From positions 682,001-746,000 of the forward strand of contig JAVHNS010000005.1 in the NCBI GenBank assembly GCA_036872755.1: a stretch of DNA of 64,000 nt, given 5' to 3'. This document shows positions 46,738 to 57,588 of the stretch, one piece after another. The notes beneath the pieces are model-generated. The model did not search any database, had not been told where the DNA came from, and saw only the letters and a list, made by a program, of their open reading frames with translations. Position numbers and translations under genes: made by a program. The stretch's first letter is position 1. Each line of letters opens with the position of its first letter. The stretch comes from Orbilia blumenaviensis (taxonomy: Eukaryota; Ascomycota; Orbiliomycetes; Orbiliales; Orbiliaceae).

Positions 46738-48716
46738 ATGGCTGCCGAAAACTTAGGCGGGCGTGGGCAGGGTAGAGGCGACGATGACGTCACGTCGCAG
46801 AGGCATTCGGTTAATGATGCGAACGACAGCTCTATGAATGAGAGACTTCCAACATCACCACCATACGATCTCCGACTGACGGTAGTCAGTGCTTCGAATA
46901 TTGCGTAAGTTCATTTTCCGAGAACTGGTGTTTTTTGCTAGTGTAAAGCTCGTTAGCACTGAGAATATAAATTTCAAAACAAAATTATAGAATTGCAGAT
47001 TTGCGCGGAACCTCGGACCCATACATCATAGGGAAACTGAAAAATGTCAAAGGCCTGATTCCAGGAGTCGAGAAGGCCAGTCGTATCCACTTCAGAACTT
47101 CCACCAAGGCTCGGACTAGAGATCCCGAATGGAGGGAAACATGGAGGTTCGGTGGTGTTCGAGAGGGCACTTACCTCAAGCTAAAGCTCTTTGACGAGGA
47201 CAGCAAGCAGAGAACTGACGACAAGCTGGGAAGCATAAAGCTTGTTCTCAAGGATTTCGAAGTAAGAATTAATCGGTTAATCCCAGATTGTGGGATGAAG
47301 ATGATGGTTGTTGTTGTTGACTGGAATGCTAATTACTGTGGTGGTGGCGATGATAGGAAAATCTTCTGGATGGCTTCGAGCACACCAGGCACATTCCCAT
47401 CAGGGGTTATAAAGGGAAGAAGCATATACAAGTTCTGACAGCATTATTCGACCTCTGCAATCCAGAGGACTATATGAAATCACCAGAACCTCATATCACA
47501 ATAACTGTAATACCCCCAAGAGTGAAATACCATAGGCCCGTTGTAGGGAAAGCTAACGGGGAATACATAGCTCCAACTATTTCCTCCTACCGATTCTTCA
47601 AATCTGTCGACCCACCTTATAGGCCCGACCAGATACTCTGTTCATTATTCTCCTCTGGCAAATCTTGTCACCACAACCCCATCCAAAAAGCAGCAGACGT
47701 CCTCACAGTCACAGGGGCCTCCTCCAGACGCCTCTGAACATTCTTCAACTTCCTTCAAAGCCTACAAGATCGCACTCATCCACCCCCCTCCTTCTAAATA
47801 TCTCCAATTTCACGCCGACATGTCTCACGCCAAATCTTTCGATCCGTCGAAGCTTCATTACCGCTTCTTACGCCATCTTGTTCGCAAGCAATACCAGAAC
47901 ATCTATGGACACGACAACAATACCGCTTATGGCGTCTGGGATGACCCCAACGACGTTGGCCAAGGCCTGGTAGATCTCCTCCAACCTGTCGAGAACAAAC
48001 TATTCACCTTCGTCATCACTACCAACGGAGAATGGCGTTTCTGCGAAACTGGGGATGAGTATAAGATCAACCATCTCAGCAAGCATGGGATGCACTCCAA
48101 CGGCGAGGAGAAGGTCGTTTGGAGCGGTGAGTTTTTTGTTCGCTTCGAGAAGGGTATCTCCGAGGAAGATATCACGGAAGCCAAGATGTATGCTCGAGAC
48201 GGAGAGCGAACTAGCGTTGCTGGTGGCGGCGGTGGCGGCGTCAAACCACAAGGGCGCTGGAAGATCTATCTGGACAATGACAGCGGGACATATTCTCCTG
48301 ATAAGGGAAAGATTGATATCTTCCGTGAGTTCATGGCCCAGAACCTCAAGGGCATTGAAGTTGTCGTCAAGGACTTCAAAGATGAAGGATTGAAGCAAGC
48401 CAAGAAGGAGCAGAAGGGAGAAGGGGCCGAAAGTAGCGGCCAGACTACGGGCAAAAAAGCTGAAGGAAAACAGTATAACCAAAACCAGCCAGAAGGAAAG
48501 GAGAAGGAGGAGGAAGAGTTTGACCGGGCTAGTGGTGAGGCAGACGATGGCCAACCTGCCACCGCCACCCCGAAGCGCAAGCCTCGCCGCATCATTAGCA
48601 TCTTGAAGGAGGAGAACGAGCGCCGCCTGAAAGTCGAAGAAGAGCAGGCTAGGAAGGAGCGTCGAGCCCGTCGTGGCTCTAATTACAACTCAGACCCCGA
48701 GGAGAACCTCTACTGA
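46738..48716 (+). CDS. C2-domain protein, one internal junction unresolved
   Basis: Exons 46738-46904, 46991-47261 and 47357 onward, ending at 48716. A C2 domain starts at YDLRLTVVSASNIA-IADLRGTSDPYI, restored across intron 1, and continues through RTRDPEWRETW, so calcium/phospholipid binding is likely. A conserved-looking middle follows (YRFFKSVDPPYRPDQI), then FKAYKIALIHPPPSKYLQFHADMSHAKS and a C-terminal domain (LHYRFLRHLVRKQYQN...). The last about 100 residues are Lys/Glu-rich. Between about 47640 and 47730 the frame must shift by one base to connect the middle part with the end. No strong intron does this; a weak one at 47640-47727 (GTTCAT...CCAG) would. The C-terminal part could otherwise be called as a separate gene from 47820. 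About 540-570 residues are expected. Confidence 0.65.
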
Positions 48717-49671
48717 TGGAATTATTCTATTCTTTTAATTTTAATTTCTAATTGACGAGTAGTAAATGTAGTACTTACCATAAGGGGAGCACAGATCCCT
48801 CTTTACCATTGAGTCGGAGTACCGGACGGTGCTAGCCTTCACTAGGCTTACTACCACGATAATACTTTTTTGATCTCGTAACTGTCGTAGACTATACAAG
48901 CCAGCCTCGTGGCTAATTTTAAGTAGGTTAAAACTGCATATCGGGTTGAAAAAGCTTTGGGGAGTGAAACTTGACTTTAAAATTGAAGATGAAACTAAGC
49001 TAAGAGGTAGTGTATCGCGTGCACAAGCTGTAGGTGTAGTTCTATCCCTCAGTTGCTATACCATCCAAGTTAAGGGACTGGTGTCCATAGAAACATGCTT
49101 TGAACTCTTTGCCAGCTAGTTAAAAGCAGTCACTGCTGAGTAATTCACCAACAGCTGTAGTAGCAGGACTTACAGCAATTAAGCCCTTAAGTCACATGAT
49201 TAATTTGAAGTTGATGTTAACCCTATGTGATATGAGAGTGTCGATGATCATTGTGACTGTGGGAAGATTCCAAAATTTTTGTTAAACACTAAGCAACAGC
49301 ATCCTAAACTCTGATGCTCTTCCATCTCATCCACTACCACTTAGTGCATCAGTTTTTAGACCCTTCAACTTCAACTGCATTGTCTTCATCGTCATCATCG
49401 GATTTGATATATACTGACTTTCATCACACGGTTAATATTATCGACTTCAACTAGTCGATACCTACCTACTTTTAACAGCTTTCAGCTCAAAAACTCATCA
49501 GTAAGCTTGATTATTTTCATGATTTAGTTTTTCATTCAAAAACTTTTCATCAATTTTACTTACTTGGCTGTATCCATCTCAAAATGCTTTCAAATATATG
49601 TTGTAAGAAGGACTAACAACTTGCCTGACGATAGAGTTCCCCAGTACTATACATCTGAAGAAGGAATCACG
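48717..49671. other. Intergenic region with no supported gene
   Basis: 955 bases without a convincing frame. The last 150 bases are the leader of the following gene and are CT- and A-rich. Confidence 0.5.
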
Positions 49672-50202
49672 ATGGAGCTCTCACCCCAACTATCCTCTAC
49701 CCCATCCACCCCATCGTTCGCGTCATCGTTCTTCGCCACTCCCACGCCCAGAAACCCAAAGCAAATACGCGCAACCGCCCTCCAAGTCATCCATAACTAC
49801 CACGGCCTTGGCAAGAAGAAACTGGGCAACTTCCATAGTCTCCACAGCTTAAAACGCTACACCGAGGGCGAATTCCGCAAGCTCCAAGCTTCATTTGAAG
49901 AGGAGATCTCCAAGATCCAGTCCTCGGGTATCCCGCTTGCTAAGGAGATTACGTTCAGCAATATAGACGATTATGTTTCTCAGGCGTTAGCTGATTTGGA
50001 GACTGAGAAGCAGACGTTGACGCATCTGAGGACTATTATTACTATGCATGGGAAGACTATCGTTCAGATTGCGGAGGATTTGAAGGAGGAGATTGAGCTT
50101 GTTATGGCTAGTGGGAATGCTGGAGAGGAGGTTTTGAAGGAGGATCTGGAGGAGGGAGATGTAGAAATGGAGGATGAAGAAGAAGAGGAGGGGGAGGATT
50201 AA
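49672..50202 (+). CDS. Small helical protein with acidic tail, unknown function
   Basis: The first in-frame ATG in good context is at 49672 (ACGATGG), giving 176 residues. The frame stays open upstream to 49564 but has no ATG there. The N-terminus is Ser/Thr/Pro-rich, then comes helical sequence (LHSLKRYTEGEFRKLQASFEEE and ALADLETEKQTLTHLR) likely to form coiled coils. The end is strongly acidic (EMEDEEEEEGED). No known family is recognised. Acidic tails of this kind occur in chromatin and chaperone-binding proteins, but no role is claimed. The gene converges on the reverse-strand DUF7587-like gene. Confidence 0.6.
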   Translation: MELSPQLSSTPSTPSFASSFFATPTPRNPKQIRATALQVIHNYHGLGKKKLGNFHSLHSLKRYTEGEFRKLQASFEEEISKIQSSGIPLAKEITFSNIDDYVSQALADLETEKQTLTHLRTIITMHGKTIVQIAEDLKEEIELVMASGNAGEEVLKEDLEEGDVEMEDEEEEEGED

Positions 50203-50694
50203 AAGAGCTAGGGACAGTGAGTCTAGGTATAGCTTGATTCAACCACTTCAAGGCTTTATGTTTAGCCAGTGCTGTGTGGCGCTGGACGGAATGATATCTT
50301 CGTTTTCGTCAGTTTTGTTTTTTCTCTTGTACATAATATCATTCCATCGGTTTCTCTATTTCGTTAAATCGAGATAAAAATGCAAGGCGTTCGGTGGTTC
50401 TCTTTCACGCCGTTATACCCACTATCCATCTAGATCTCGATTCAGAACATCAGTTCAAGGGCATCAGTAGCCTATTAATATATCTTGACCCTAGTCAAGG
50501 CGAGCCGGAATTTTGATAGTAGATTTGAGGCCTTATATATCCGCGGAAATGTATAAACTAAAAGTCAAAGATAACTGAAGCCCCGTTGAAGGTTTCGACC
50601 AAAAATGCCCCCCTACCATTCGGGATACCCTGTTCAAACCGGTTTCAAAGCACCAAAGAAAGAATAAAAAGTCCAACTGTTTCCCTTTGTGTAA
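50203..50694. other. Convergent intergenic region
   Basis: 492 bases between the stops of two convergent genes. Only 3' ends are expected here and nothing else is seen. Confidence 0.6.
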
Positions 50695-52484
50695 CTATCT
50701 CATTCTCCCATCAAGGTCCCAATCGGACGTGAAATTATTTTTAAAAACCTCCTCGAGCTGGCCGTCATATCGTTGTCCTAATACGAATCGGCACATCGTA
50801 TTCACCACCATTTGACGACTCCAATGAGGGATCTTAGACTGGCGAAGCATAGCAAGTTTCAGACGTGAATTATCAATATTTCTATTGAATAGAGTACTTG
50901 ACCCTAAAACTCTTCCAATTTGTGGGTCTCTATCCACGATGTCAAGAAACTGCCCCAGCGACAAATCATTGATCACAGCGTCTTCCTCGATCTCACCAAA
51001 CACCACATATTCCAATTTGCCAACATATCTTATCCTACGAAGCAGGCTTTTCTCCTTTAGCCGGGGGCGTACGCCTAATACATGTTGTACTGGCTGAGTT
51101 ATCCTCGATTTGTCTATGACAGAAACCCTCGTACTATTCCCCATCTTGAGGGCTTTATGCAAAGCCCATAGGAGAGATGGCGTTGTACTGATGAAATAAC
51201 TTCCATGTTCCATATGGTCGCCGTGTATATGGTTTGCAAGCGAAGGATCGAAATCTGTCACCTCAGACTCCTCCAAGATGGGAATATTCCCGTTGTTTCC
51301 TACAAACTTTCCGGCGCGGAATCCTTGGATCCCATTTCTTCCTTGAGAAGACTGGTTGTAGGCGCGATATAATATCGCAGGTTCGAGCTTTTGGGTGGTT
51401 TCTTGATTGATACGCCGGTATTCCTCCTCCTCATCTTCATCCGAGTAGCCCTATTTACTAGACGAGACAGAAGAGTCGCTGTCGCTATCTTCGCCAAATT
51501 GATTTATTCGCCTTCGAGAAGTTGGAATATTCTGTGGAATGCGGATCTCCTCTCTTCCCCTTAGACTTATTTCAATCCCAACCTTTCCAGCAGCTTTCCT
51601 CAGTCCCTTGATGGCGTCGGAGTATTTCAAGCAAAATTCCCCATTGACGATGGATGTTGCAACTTCCAAATGCAACCTCGCATTCAATGGCGTGTATTTG
51701 TATTCCGCGAATTGGGCGACCATAGAACTTGCTCTCCATTCCTTTCCATGCTTTTGATTCATTATCGCACTGAGATATTTATTTTTGACGATAAATCCTA
51801 GCTTCAGGATATATAAATCCAATTTCTCGTCGCAGGCCCATGGGACTCGGTTGTTGCATTTGTCGAAGTCGCTGCTGATAGTATCGATATCGCCGATACT
51901 TTTATCGGCTCCAGCTTCGACTTCATCATCAGAGATAATTATCGGATCTTCTGCTCTGAAGCCTGGCGATGATGGAACGCTTGATAGTTGTGTCTTAACG
52001 CTGCTGCGTGCGGGACTGCTACGCGTGCTGCTAGGTATGGAGCTTCCAGAGTCAAAGCTGTTCCTGTTGTATACCACAATTTCGAAATCAGGTGTATAAG
52101 CCTTATTTGGCTGTATTTTTTTTTTTTTTTTTTGAAATGAATTGTTAGTATTTTTGCCCTTGAAAGCTAAAGGGTCCAGAAGGTATGGATGAGCACGTCT
52201 AGGACTTTCATGAAGCATACCTTGATAGCTGTGATATTCGCGCCGCAGTGTGGGCATATTTCACTTGGTTCTTGGCACAATTGCGGCTGACTGGCGTTTG
52301 AGACCGGCACTAGCTCTTGGCTATATCTTTGTATGATATTTGCAATTGGATCTGATTTTATTTGTGGGTCTGCAAGGTCGGAATTGAGCTCTGAGGTCTC
52401 CGCTTCGTAGACAGCGCTTGCTGCATTCGTAAAGCTGAGTTCTTCATTCTTAGGATCTTGATTAAGATCCCAGTTATAAGGCAT
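50695..52484 (-). pseudogene. DUF7587-like protein gene interrupted by an in-frame TAG
   Basis: Exon 1 (52221-52484) and exon 2 (50695-52110), joined in phase 0 across a 110-nt intron, give one frame of 559 positions broken only by a TAG at 51451-51453 (position 308). Before the stop there is a half zinc-ribbon-like motif (EICPHCGANI), a Ser-rich linker, and a block aligned with the paralogue downstream (VPWACDEKLDLYILK). After it the frame continues at once with GYSDEDEEEEYRRINQ and then the DUF7587-like domain (PAILYRAYNQSSQGRNG ... SYFISTTPSLLWALHKAL). Both sides look like protein. The stop is not explained by a good intron; a weak 137-nt one (GTTGGG donor) is conceivable. It may be decayed, edited, read through, or expressed only as an N-terminal product. 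Function of the family is unknown. Confidence 0.6.
52116..52133. repeat. T18 homopolymer inside an intron
   Basis: Eighteen consecutive T on the forward strand. In the reverse-strand transcript this is an A tract directly before the TACAG 3' splice site of the DUF7587-like gene, where a pyrimidine tract would be expected. Confidence 0.9.
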
Positions 52485-53605
52485 ATTTATAGCTTAGATC
52501 CTTGGCTATAATCAGGTCAATTCGCAAATGCACTATATAAATCCCTTTGTGACTATAGCTACTTAATTCTTATTTGCAACGTTAGCCTCTATAAATCACA
52601 GAGAGTAAGATTATTTTAACTCACAAATCAAGCTTCATATAGCTATCTGGGGTCTTCTGAAAACCCGAATGGGAATGTAATATATCTTATCAAGCTAGGC
52701 CAAGGCAAACAGAAGATGAGTAAGAAGAGGAGAGCTCTCAGCTTATATATCTCTTAAATATTGCCGAGATTCTACTTAGATCAATGTTTTCGGCGAGGGA
52801 AAATATCTATTACAATCTTTGAGACGGAGATGATTCATCATTCCTGCCACCTTGGGATGGCCTCAGCGGTGCCGTGACCAGGTACGATGTTTGTCGGCGC
52901 ATAATCTGGACTGTATAGTTAGCATGTTGTCATATACACAAGAGAAGGGTATCTTGGGTAGGGGTATAGACGTACTGAAATATCGAACTTCTGTTGAAAT
53001 AAAAGCTTAATGGTTAGCAAATTGATGAAGAAAGGTTTTATTCTCGATTAACTATGGCATGTAAGTATGCTAATATCAACTGGATAGACCTGTACCTAAT
53101 TTCAATATCGATTGTACAATGTTATGGTCCATACTGGTGCAAATAGGTATCAAAGATGCTTGATACCATACTTCTGAACGTATCGTGTGTTTGTGACTGC
53201 TACCTCGGCCTATGGCGCCTTGTGAGCCGAGTTCCATAGGATTGATGACGCTAAAAGTTTGTAATAGAGCTATGCCGAGAGCGTGATGAGATATACAGTC
53301 GCTGAGATTGATATCGATGGGGTATATAAAGGACCCCATGATCCTCTTTTGGAATCATTCAAAGGTATTCACGATACACTTGCCGAGGGCACAACTTTAG
53401 TTCCTCTTCATACCATTGGCGTTGTCGACATCCACACCACACACAATGCTCACTTAAACCTCATCCTTTCCAAATAAACTCACCGTTCTCGAGATCAGCA
53501 CTTCCTATTCTTTCATCACTACCATTAAAAATACAAGACTTATACTCATTATAGTACTATCCTTTCTTCATCCGATAATTCTTTGCCAGTATATATATAT
53601 CCATC
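52485..53605. other. Divergent intergenic region between DUF7587-like paralogues
   Basis: 1.1 kb between head-to-head starts. No long inverted copy of the promoter is visible by eye, so the pair is not a recent perfect palindrome. Short frames at 53076-53477 have no features. Confidence 0.5.
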
Positions 53606-56083
53606 ATGAGTGAACTCTGGGGTTCAGATAAGGCGACAGAACCAGCCCACCGAGTTCCAATGCTCCAAGTATCACCACCACGAACCGACTCAACCGCTGA
53701 AGTCGAAGCCGCATCCGTCCCTCACAACCAATGCCCCGTCTATCATTTAATTGGGCCTCGAGAATCCAATCCTTCCATCCAAAATCAAGAGCCAGCCCCA
53801 CAGCAAGCCAACGCAGATGAAAACATTCCTTTTTGTACTACTTTTCAAAACGAAAATAGACAATTCGAACAACCGAGCTCTGATACGCAAAATGAAACAG
53901 CTTCAGACGGCAGTGCTCAGCACTTATCTTCTGACGTCGCTCGTTCTTAGGTGGACGACGATGACGGAGGGAACCCCTTCCAGATGTTTTGCGACGAGCT
54001 TAGGGAGGAGGTTGGGAGAGCGTGTATGGAGAATACGGCGGGTGGAGGTGTGGGAACGACGGGACAAGATATCGAAAATATAGAAATGAGTAATACGATT
54101 AAAAATAACGATGTTGAAATGACCGAGACCGAAGTCGTGGCTGAAAATAGAATAGAGCCGACAAATAACCTATTCGAAACGGAGGAACATACGCCTCGAC
54201 GTTGCCCTCAATCACCAATTCAACTACAGGAAGAAGACAAAGATCTACTTCAGGACTCATACAATGGCAAAGGCATTGAAGATGACAGTGGTTATGGTAC
54301 AGGGAGAAAAAGAATTAGAATCAGCGTCGATAAATATAAAGCCCGGAAACCTGTTTTACAATCCCCTGGGGGCGACCATCTTGTCTTCGATCGCATTTCC
54401 CCGAAAAGCAGATATTACAAAACACCATTTATCCCTAGCGAGAAGCCTGTCAACAGGGTACTCTTCCCCAAGGCTGTGAGAAAGAAGAATAGCGAATCTC
54501 AGTATCAAGAACAAGAGAAGATCCAACCAGAAAACTGTAAGTTCATAAAATCAATTCCTTGAGGTATGGATCATACTAAATTAAATATAGGTGAATTCAG
54601 CAGCGACGAAGAACCAGAACCGCAAAAGGAACCAGAGCCTGAAAACATTTACGACCCACTCAGCCCCTACCGTCACACATGGACGGATTCAAATCTCGTC
54701 GCACTATACGTTCTACGCCGATGGTAGAAACTCGGTCCAGCAGCGGTTCGAAATATTTTAAACAGGTGTTTCGGGGTCAACATTTCTTCTGGGGCATATG
54801 GCATGCAGTTCGATCAGTACTTTACAAATGAAAGGGATCGAAACTTAAAAATATTCCAGGATATTTATATAGATACTTCATTTACAGATCCCGATGGAAA
54901 ATGGAATGCAGTCAAAGAGGAACTAAATGCAGCGGCTGAAGGTGCTGGGGTCGACCTAGTCCCAAGAGAGCGGGACGATGAGGAAGCAGTGAAGCAATAT
55001 AGAGCAGTTAGAAAGAAACAAGAACTCCTTCGTGCGAGGGAAAGGCTATCAGTATTCATTCACACACCAGTAAAATCTCCCTTATTCATCACGGAAGAGT
55101 CAAGTTCAAGCGACGATGGTAGTGATGCACCGGATACGCCATCCAGGCTTCCAGCGAAATACACCTCAGCAACAAAGAAACGCAAGTTTATGGCTCTACA
55201 TGAGAAGCCACAAGTCCCCCGTCCCAACGGAAACCGACGACTTGATCTACCAACAGAAATCCTTTTTCGCTACTCAGATGGCGAATCATTCGGATACAAC
55301 TCAGATACACTGGTTCGGGCAGGTTTATTCCGCGACATCTCCCAACCCGTCCCAGAACCCCTTGAAATGAACACCCCAGAATTCGACAAACACGCAGCAA
55401 ATCATTTAAACCGAGAAAAGATCCCAACCCCAATGATCTCCACATCGAACAGCTTGATGTGGGTTCTACGCAAAGCCGCTCTAAGCCGTCGTTGGACCAG
55501 CGCCACAAACCCTCGTATCACTATCATCGATCCGAGGTATTTGACAAAGACGTATCGAGCAAGCGACTTCATTGTAGGACTCTGCAAACGAGAACCAATG
55601 ATTCCGGCGGCGCATCGATATGGTGGTCATTACGATATTTTAATATGGGCTGAGATCCCCAAGGAAGCTATAATCCGTGTTGTCGACTACTTCGAACTCC
55701 TGCGTGCAGCTAGTGTTCCTCGACATATCCACATTCATTTCCGAATGGACATTGTGAGCCGGATTAAAATAAACAGTGTGATATATGGCATGAAATTCGC
55801 TGTTGCGTGTTCGGAAGAAATTGAAAAGGCGGTGGAAGACTTTGCTGCGATAATGCTTGGTGGAGCCGTGGAAACGGATCTTAGAGACAAGTTCATTATG
55901 AGCGTAGGTATTGATTGGGGACTGGAAGCTCGCCAGGAGAATCAGGATGTTTCAAAGTATTTCTTGCCAAACTGGACGGTTGCCGACGCAGAACAGTTAC
56001 TTTGTCTTGAAGCTAGTGCTGGCTTTATGGGAGATGATGTTAGTTCGGAATCGGTTCTAGGGCGGGTCGGTGACGCACTTTAG
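53606..56083 (+). pseudogene. DUF7587-like protein gene interrupted by two in-frame TAGs
   Basis: Exon 1 (53606-54536) and exon 2 (54591-56083), joined in phase 1 across a 54-nt intron (GTAAGT...ATATAG), give 808 codons with two internal TAGs, at 53948-53950 and 54725-54727. The second lies inside a block shared with the reverse-strand paralogue: HTWTDSNLVALYVLRRW before it, KLGPAAVRNILNR after it. The C-terminal half has the DUF7587-like domain (LPTEILFRYSDGESFGYNSD ... STSNSLMWVLRKAAL ... ITIIDPRYL), then DFIVGLCKREPMIPAAHRYG. The first TAG could instead be the end of a roughly 280-nt intron, because CTGAC and TTCTTAG precede it. If translation restarted, a product from the ATG at 54803 would keep the DUF7587-like domain alone (426 residues). 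Function is unknown. Confidence 0.65.
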
Positions 56084-56483
56084 AATCTCAAAGGCTAATT
56101 GGGTGAAGCGAGATATTGACCACTGGAAAAACAATAAAGGGTGTTTCTAAGGCTAAAAAGGGGTTTATATATACTTCTACTAGTTAAATATATAGTTTTT
56201 TTTTACTCTAGCATAATCGAATCAAAGTTTTACGCAATTTACAGCAATCAATTATTCGTAACAATAAAGATAAAGTAGGATCCATACATACATACGTAAT
56301 ATCGAACCACGTATATTTCGGAGGCTGTTAGTGTAAATCTTAATTATGTTGAACCCTGTATCGTATAAAATAAGGGCTAAAACTAGCTAACTACATACCT
56401 GATAACACAGATGTTACATTACATGAAAAGAAGGCCCAGATAGTGTACATTTTTCACATCAAAAAGCACTAATTCCGTAGCGC
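56084..56483. other. Convergent intergenic region
   Basis: 400 AT-rich bases between two convergent stops; a T run occurs near 56196-56204. Nothing else is recognised. Confidence 0.6.
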
Positions 56484-57588
56484 TTACAACGCCCAGAGGG
56501 CAACAGGGACGATAAGTAAAAGGCTGACGCCAAAGCTCTTCAAACTGCTTGAACCGCCAGTATAGGTAGGTGGAGGAGGCAGACCGGATGTAGTATTGAA
56601 GCTAGTAGAAGTGCTCAATGTGGGATGTGGGGTTGGGGGCTTGGTGTAACCTGGGGTATCAGTTGTTCCGTGGTGGTGGCCGCCAGATGAGGTGGTTGGG
56701 TGTGGATGCCCCGTTGGTTCTTCTGTTGGTTCGGTCGTAGTAGGCTCAACGGTAGGTTCAACCGTGGGTTCAACTGTAGGCTCGTCAGTGGGCTCTGTAG
56801 TGGGCTCCGCTGTAGGCTCTTCGGTGGGTTCCTCAGTAGGCTCCGCAGTGGTTGGCTCACTAGTGGGCACGCTAGTGGTTGAGCTGTCATCAGTAGTAGT
56901 CGGCTGTGGCTCTGGGGTTGTAGTAGTAGGTGGAGCAGTAGTTTGCGGCGGTTCCGAGGTGGATGGATCGAGCGTCACAGGTGGCTTCGGGCCCGTTCCA
57001 GGAACTATTGTAGCCTTAACATTTGTTGAGTTACTACAGTCTTCCATAGGAACCGGGCCGCTTGTAACGAATCTAATGGCAGCGCACTTTTTTATTTCAA
57101 AGTTAGTCCTGATTGATGCCAATCCTGTGCCTATATAAGGCTAGAATCCTAAATCGAAATTAAAAACAGGGGCAGTCTTAAATGCTTACCTGGTGTAGGT
57201 CCCCATCTGGGGCCTTCTGTACAACCTGAAGGACTACATCTCTTCCAATCCACTCCGGGACACCCGGTATAGCTGGCAAGCAGAACTCTGAGATCCCAGT
57301 TTGGTGAACGTTTGGGTAGATATCTTGAAATGCGCCTACGACTCCATTGTCGATCAATGCGGCCTTGAAAGTCCATACTACATCCAAATGAGTGGTTATA
57401 ACACTGAATGGGTATCCGGAAACAGGCCAGTCAGTCACTCCACCAGAGCGATCAGTGGCGGAGAAGCCACCGCAGGGTGCATCGGTGAGAGTTGTATCAT
57501 CGAAGCCGATAGAAGGCGGGGTCTGTAGGAAGTAATGAGCGTGTACCGCGGTAGCTGCGAACAAGAGTGACGAGATTTTGGATAGCAT
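56484..57588 (-). CDS. BIM1/X325 LPMO-like copper protein with Thr/Pro-rich GPI-type tail
   Basis: Exons 57190-57588 and 56484-57086 (103-nt intron, phase 0) give 333 residues. The signal peptide is residues 1-17 (...AVHA), leaving His18 as the mature N-terminus (HYFLQTPPSIGFDD), the copper-brace histidine. A second conserved His is at 67 (VITTHLDVVW). Cys pairs are in APCGGF, EFCLP, CAAIRF and EDCSN. The mature domain is followed by about 130 residues dominated by Glu-Pro-Thr repeats and a hydrophobic C-terminus (SLLLIVPVALWAL), expected to receive a GPI anchor. The family (BIM1-like, LPMO-related X325) binds copper without known polysaccharide oxidation; the yeast-pathogen member acts in copper acquisition. 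It should sit on the cell wall or membrane. It is the first of four paralogues here. Confidence 0.9.

Noticed and set aside
47820..48716. A separate 298-residue gene
   Set aside because: Coding sequence in the same frame continues upstream of its ATG (FKAYKIALIHPPPSKYLQFHAD), so it is the C-terminal part of the C2-domain protein.
56692..57138. Forward 148-codon Val/Gly/Ser-rich frame
   Set aside because: It is the antisense shadow of the Glu-Pro-Thr repeat tail of the reverse BIM1-like gene.
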